From: JACDET01 sp035568375
Lineage (GTDB): Bacteria > Patescibacteriota > Microgenomatia > Levybacterales > UBA12049
Direction of reading: 5' to 3'
NCBI GenBank assembly: GCA_035568375.1
Contig: DATMOG010000015.1
Location: 1 to 9,667 of the forward strand
DNA: 9,667 nt
Part shown: positions 6,704-9,667 of the stretch, piece after piece
How the letters are laid out: the number at the start of each line of letters is the position of its first letter
Numbering within the stretch: the stretch's first letter is position 1
Notes under the pieces: generated by a model
Told to the model about the DNA's origin: nothing
Database searches by the model: none
The model's input: the letters and a program-made list of their open reading frames with translations, nothing else
Program-made: the position numbers and the translations under genes

Positions 6704-6774
6704 TGCCGAGTCGTCTAATGGTAGGACACGACACTCTGAATGTCGGTATTGGGGTTCGAATCCCTGCTCGGCAG
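6704..6774 (+). tRNA. tRNA-Gln (anticodon CUG)
   Basis: A full cloverleaf can be drawn. The acceptor stem pairs TGCCGAG (6704-6710) with CTCGGCA (6767-6773). The D stem is GTC/GAC (6713-6715 with 6725-6727). The anticodon stem CGACA/TGTCG (6729-6733 with 6741-6745) encloses the loop CTCTGAA, giving anticodon CTG, which reads CAG. The T arm is 6750-6766 with loop TTCGAAT and two G-U pairs at its base. The discriminator is G6774, as in other bacterial tRNA(Gln), and CCA is not encoded. The weak U1-A72 pair is a known identity feature for GatCAB amidation of Glu-tRNA(Gln). Confidence 0.95.
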
Positions 6775-6793
6775 CACCGAGGCTAATCAATCA

Positions 6794-6812
6794 AAAAATT
6801 TCTACAATTTTT
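6794..6812 (+). terminator. Possible weak terminator after tRNA-Gln
   Basis: AAAAATT (6794-6800) and AATTTTT (6806-6812) form a 7-bp, entirely A/T stem with a 5-nt loop, ending in a T run, 20 bp after the tRNA. Without G-C pairs it would be a poor intrinsic terminator. It may equally be chance in AT-rich DNA. Confidence 0.2.
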
Positions 6813-6826
6813 AAGAAGCTTGAGGC

Positions 6827-6846
6827 TACATAGGTTCGAATCCATG
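6827..6846 (+). other. Isolated tRNA T-arm-like fragment
   Basis: GGTTCGAATCC (6833-6843) repeats the T-arm core of the tRNA-Gln upstream exactly, and 13 of 14 bases match if extended to ATG/CTG. Only two stem base pairs form here, and no acceptor, D or anticodon arm can be drawn around it. It may be a decayed tRNA, an old integration scar or chance. Confidence 0.4.
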
Positions 6847-6851
6847 AGGGG

Positions 6852-6880
6852 TTCTTGAACTCAAGTGTACAATTCAAGAA
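6852..6880. repeat. 8-bp perfect inverted repeat in the leader region
   Basis: TTCTTGAA (6852-6859) and TTCAAGAA (6873-6880) are perfect reverse complements with a 13-nt spacer. There is no T run after it, so it is not a standard terminator. It could be an operator for a dimeric regulator or an RNA stem in the leader of the next gene. The region 6775-6949 contains no gene that I can support. Confidence 0.45.
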
Positions 6881-6930
6881 GGTTCAAAACTGCTCATTGC
6901 ATCTCTAAGGAGAACTTGACACCCTGTATC

Positions 6931-6950
6931 TAGGCAGGAGATTCTGCCTA
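6931..6950 (+). promoter_or_regulatory. Ribosome binding site within a hairpin at the start codon
   Basis: AGGAG (6936-6940) lies 9 nt before ATG 6950 and is the only strong Shine-Dalgarno site before a gene in the window. It is overlapped by a perfect 7-bp stem, TAGGCAG (6931-6937) with CTGCCTA (6944-6950), around a 6-nt loop. The stem includes the first two bases of AGGAG and the A of the start codon. Folded RNA could therefore limit ribosome access. Confidence 0.6.
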
Positions 6951-9568
6951 TGAAATTTAAGAAGTACTTTAAACCATTCTTTAAAAAATCTCCTTCGGAA
7001 AAACCCAAAGCTCATCATAAGAAAAAAGCTGTAATTTTCTGGGATAAATTTATTAGAATCCTAACAATAAAGGTTATTGCAGTTCTAACACTTTTTCTTT
7101 TCCTCTTCTATTTTGGAGTAGTCTATGCGCAGGCACCAATTCATGAATTAATAGATCAGGTCACAAAACCAAAGCCTATTACACAAAGCAATAAGGTATT
7201 GCCCTCAGATATTCAGCAGGCAATTGAAAATCAGGCACAGCAACAAATTATAGTGCAAAAGGCAACTGCTCTTGTTGCAACAAATACCTCAGGAGGATCG
7301 GGAGATCAAGGACAAAACAGTAGCATAAATGCAACAAATCCCCTTATTATTCAATCTTTCCCAACTGTTCAAAAACCATCTCTTATTTCAACTATTGTCT
7401 ATCCTTTGCAACTCCTTGCTGCGACAAACCCTGCAGATAAAGCGAAGTTACGCCTTACCCATATTGACCAAGAGATACAACAGTTACAATCACTTCTTCA
7501 GAGTGATTCGTCGGAAAATGCAGTAAATCAAGCAGTGGGTATTATCCAACATATTGGGCAGGCAACAGGACAAATAGTAGCAGATAAGAATGTCCAAACT
7601 GATCGAGAGATTTTGACGCTCCAAATTGAGCAATATACCAGATTGCAACTCATCCTCCAAAAAATAGAAGAGTCATTACCTATAGATGCATATCTCAAAG
7701 TTGATTCAGCACGAGAAAAATATTTAGTAAATGGCGCACAACAGGCCATTAATACTGCTCCTAACTTAGATGTTATTAATGCGATCGGTATAAGTGAGAC
7801 ACGTAAAATAGTTGGTAGTGATTTTGCAGAGCTAAAAGCAATTGAAACGCTTACAGATATTAGCAGTGGTTTGCATCCTCAGGTGCAGGAAAAATTAGCT
7901 GGAGTCCAAAAACAACTTGCTCTGCAATTTGAGAAAAAAATGCTCAAGCTTCCTCCAGATGTGCGCAATGCAAAATTGCAGAATTATATTACTCTTTCCT
8001 ACGGCAATCCTCTTAACCAAGTCCAAGCATTTAACCAAATGCAGCACTTTCTCACGGATCGGGAGATGATTTTAAGCGTCGCAGACCTTAAAGAAATTGC
8101 CCTAAATAAATTAGAAAAGAGAATATTTGAGATAAAAACAAAAGATACACGTGATCAATTTATCGCTCTCACATTTAAAAATCCCCAACAGCTAGAAGTG
8201 TTAGCGCAAGTACAATTAGATACATCAAACCTTGCTGATGCAACAAAGAAGAAACAAATTGCTACTGTTATAACAAATGCACAGGCAAATATTATCCAGA
8301 CGCTTGATTCTGCGAAGAGCCTGAATGCCTTTTTTGCTCCAGAACTTGGTGAAACAACAAATATTCTCGATATTAGTGTTGCCAATAATCTTGCTACGGT
8401 TTTAGAAAACTCTTCAAATGTCAGTAGAGATGTAAAAACTGATATACAAAATATTCAGCAAAAAATTCTTCAGAATTTTATTTCAGGAGTGACTCACAGC
8501 AATTTTCTTACAGCACCAAAAGGAACGTATAACCCTGTTTCTGAAAATGCGGATGTGCGCATACTTTTGCCTGAACCTCAGTCAATTCCTTTACTTGAGG
8601 AGATCAAAAGTACGTTACCCGATAGCGAAAAGTCAATCATTGCTACTGCCCAAATTGCAGAAGGCAATATTCTTGTTGACCAGTTGTTAACAAAAGTCAA
8701 TGATCCACAAGTTTTTCAAGAAGATAAAATTGCCATTGATACTACGCCAGTTGTAAAACAGGTGTTAGCAGCAAATACTTCACAAAGCTTCTTTGGAAAT
8801 CTTGATAAGAAAGAAAAAATTATCGCAAGTCAGGTGAAACAAGAAGACCAACAGTTATATGAAACAATGCAACAAATAACTCAAGCTATTTTTACCGCAA
8901 ATAACAACACGAATGAAGAAAAGCTATTGCCCCAGACTGTTCAGACAGAGATTGATAGTTTAAAAAATAGCTTAGTAGCAAATGAAATTCCCAAACTTGA
9001 TACTCCAACTGATGTTATGCTCCCAAAAGTTGCTGTACTTCCCAGTGATGTTCAAGATGCTCTTATTACTGCCGCAAAAGATATCATAAGTAGTGAAGCA
9101 AACAAGAATCCTATTGATATTACCGCTGAAGCAAAGGACTTAGACGTATCGATACCGGTAATTTTACCTGATAATCCTTTATATCCTTTTGAAAGTGTTA
9201 TACGAGAAATTCCGATACTCTTAGCTTCTGATCCCATTCAAAAAGCAGAGGAACAAATAAAAATTGACAATGAAAAAACAATCGAGGCAGCAAAGTTAGT
9301 CGCCGATAGCCAAAGCACAACTTCTGTTAACGCGGCGATAAAGACATTGGAATCGGTAAAGCAAGATTTCGCAACACTTCAGGCAAACGCCGATCAAATC
9401 AGAAAGGTAGAGCAAACAGAATCCACAAAAGTTGATGCCTTAATAAATCAAGTTATTGATAATGGTCTTGCAAGACAGATAGTTTTTTCATCAATTGAAA
9501 ATAAGGTGCATGGTGATTCGTATATAGCTATAGCAAGCGCAAAACAGAATGACAGGTATTTGATATAG
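6950..9568 (+). CDS. Large membrane-anchored helical repeat protein with two DUF5667-like segments
   Basis: This 872-residue protein has a basic cytoplasmic N-terminus (1-35), one membrane helix at about 37-59 and a long, mostly helical region, probably outside the cell, rich in Gln, Asn, Ile and Leu and without cysteine. A composite unit occurs twice: an LPSD(I/V)QxA(I/L) motif (84-92 and 697-705), then a DUF5667-like segment (about 143-210 and 738-812). The second contains the family-like start LPDNPLYPFESVIREIPILLASDPIQKAE in outline. A further tandem repeat lies between them: residues 328-366 and 388-422 share (F/L)EK(K/R), an (Y/F)I-x-L-(S/T) strand and an NP turn. DUF5667 has no established function. 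A structural or envelope role is an inference. The start has a clear AGGAG site. The C-terminus stops 8 nt before an IS630-like gene, in the middle of what looks like a repeated unit, so it may be truncated. Confidence 0.88.
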   Translation: MKFKKYFKPFFKKSPSEKPKAHHKKKAVIFWDKFIRILTIKVIAVLTLFLFLFYFGVVYAQAPIHELIDQVTKPKPITQSNKVLPSDIQQAIENQAQQQIIVQKATALVATNTSGGSGDQGQNSSINATNPLIIQSFPTVQKPSLISTIVYPLQLLAATNPADKAKLRLTHIDQEIQQLQSLLQSDSSENAVNQAVGIIQHIGQATGQIVADKNVQTDREILTLQIEQYTRLQLILQKIEESLPIDAYLKVDSAREKYLVNGAQQAINTAPNLDVINAIGISETRKIVGSDFAELKAIETLTDISSGLHPQVQEKLAGVQKQLALQFEKKMLKLPPDVRNAKLQNYITLSYGNPLNQVQAFNQMQHFLTDREMILSVADLKEIALNKLEKRIFEIKTKDTRDQFIALTFKNPQQLEVLAQVQLDTSNLADATKKKQIATVITNAQANIIQTLDSAKSLNAFFAPELGETTNILDISVANNLATVLENSSNVSRDVKTDIQNIQQKILQNFISGVTHSNFLTAPKGTYNPVSENADVRILLPEPQSIPLLEEIKSTLPDSEKSIIATAQIAEGNILVDQLLTKVNDPQVFQEDKIAIDTTPVVKQVLAANTSQSFFGNLDKKEKIIASQVKQEDQQLYETMQQITQAIFTANNNTNEEKLLPQTVQTEIDSLKNSLVANEIPKLDTPTDVMLPKVAVLPSDVQDALITAAKDIISSEANKNPIDITAEAKDLDVSIPVILPDNPLYPFESVIREIPILLASDPIQKAEEQIKIDNEKTIEAAKLVADSQSTTSVNAAIKTLESVKQDFATLQANADQIRKVEQTESTKVDALINQVIDNGLARQIVFSSIENKVHGDSYIAIASAKQNDRYLI

Positions 9569-9575
9569 TAAGAGA

Positions 9576-9667
9576 GTGATACAAATAGACCTGTCCAAAG
9601 AAGAGAAAGAGATGCTACAGGCATACTTCAAGACTTCACCAATAAGCCTTATCAGATTAAAAGCACA
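9576..9667 (+). CDS. 5' fragment of an IS630-like transposase
   Basis: An open frame runs from GTG 9576 to the window edge and encodes about 30 residues. It contains DLSKEEKEMLQAYFKTS followed by a basic segment ending LIRLKAQ. IS630-family transposases typically begin with a 'lxLSxEExxxLxxlxr' helix followed by 'R-xRAxxLL', the start of their helix-turn-helix domain, and this fits that pattern. The catalytic DDE region is beyond the window, so the family is provisional. GTG is the only start codon in this frame after the TGA stop at 9561-9563. No clear Shine-Dalgarno site is seen. The gene lies only 7 nt after the TAG of the 872-residue protein. Confidence 0.55.
   Translation, partial: MIQIDLSKEEKEMLQAYFKTSPISLIRLKA

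Noticed and set aside
6775..6853. A second complete tRNA gene around the T-loop-like sequence at 6833-6843
   Set aside because: The T stem has only two pairs, and no matching acceptor, D or anticodon stems could be found at proper distances.
6908..6933. A leader peptide: AAGGAG followed by TTG and four codons ending in TAG
   Set aside because: Only 2 nt separate the purine box from the TTG, the frame is five codons long, and nothing else supports translation.
6916..6944. Promoter with the perfect -35 box TTGACA at 6916-6921 upstream of the 872-residue gene
   Set aside because: No -10-like hexamer occurs at 16-18 bp spacing, and such a start would lie within or after the ribosome binding site.
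1..9667. CRISPR array, toxin-antitoxin pair, phage genes or retron-like element
   Set aside because: There are no regularly spaced repeats, no short overlapping gene pair with such motifs, and no reverse transcriptase or nuclease motifs in any credible frame.

Overview
The window looks like a piece of chromosome from an AT-rich, streamlined bacterium, most likely Candidate Phyla Radiation (Patescibacteria), with Microgenomates as my best guess. The grounds are a giant membrane-anchored protein with DUF5667-like segments, an orphan membrane protein of a type I associate with those genomes, very compact spacing, and start codons that mostly lack Shine-Dalgarno sites and sit 8-11 nt below a -10 box. 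TGA acts as a stop in at least four genes, so the UGA-glycine code of Gracilibacteria/Absconditabacteria is not used here. The lineage is an inference; no marker gene in the window proves it.

Layout. 1-1537: a complete single-gene IS66-type insertion sequence with 14-bp terminal inverted repeats. 1538-2778: a D,D-carboxypeptidase-type penicillin-binding protein (+). 2779-3945: an unrecognised membrane-anchored extracytoplasmic protein (-), abutting the previous gene tail to tail. 3946-3990: a 45-bp divergent promoter region. 3991-6350: a tight + strand operon of gltX, a PAP2-like membrane phosphatase and a DgkA/UdpK-type lipid kinase. 6384-6638: a SemiSWEET-type half transporter with its own promoter. 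6704-6774: tRNA-Gln(CUG). 6775-6949: a gene-free stretch with a T-arm-like fragment, an 8-bp hairpin and a hairpin over the next ribosome binding site. 6950-9568: an 872-residue anchored repeat protein that may be truncated. 9576-9667: the beginning of an IS630-like transposase.

How the genes fit together. The carboxypeptidase trims peptidoglycan side chains. The PAP2-like protein and the DgkA/UdpK-like kinase could form a dephosphorylation/phosphorylation pair on a lipid carrier such as undecaprenol. GltX and tRNA-Gln are both present, and the tRNA has the U1-A72 pair of tRNAs that are mischarged with Glu and then amidated by GatCAB. No complete undescribed system is evident. The most interesting items are the duplicated architecture and possible truncation of the 872-residue protein, the short-leader promoter pattern, and the interlocked divergent promoters. 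Both window edges fall in transposable elements.
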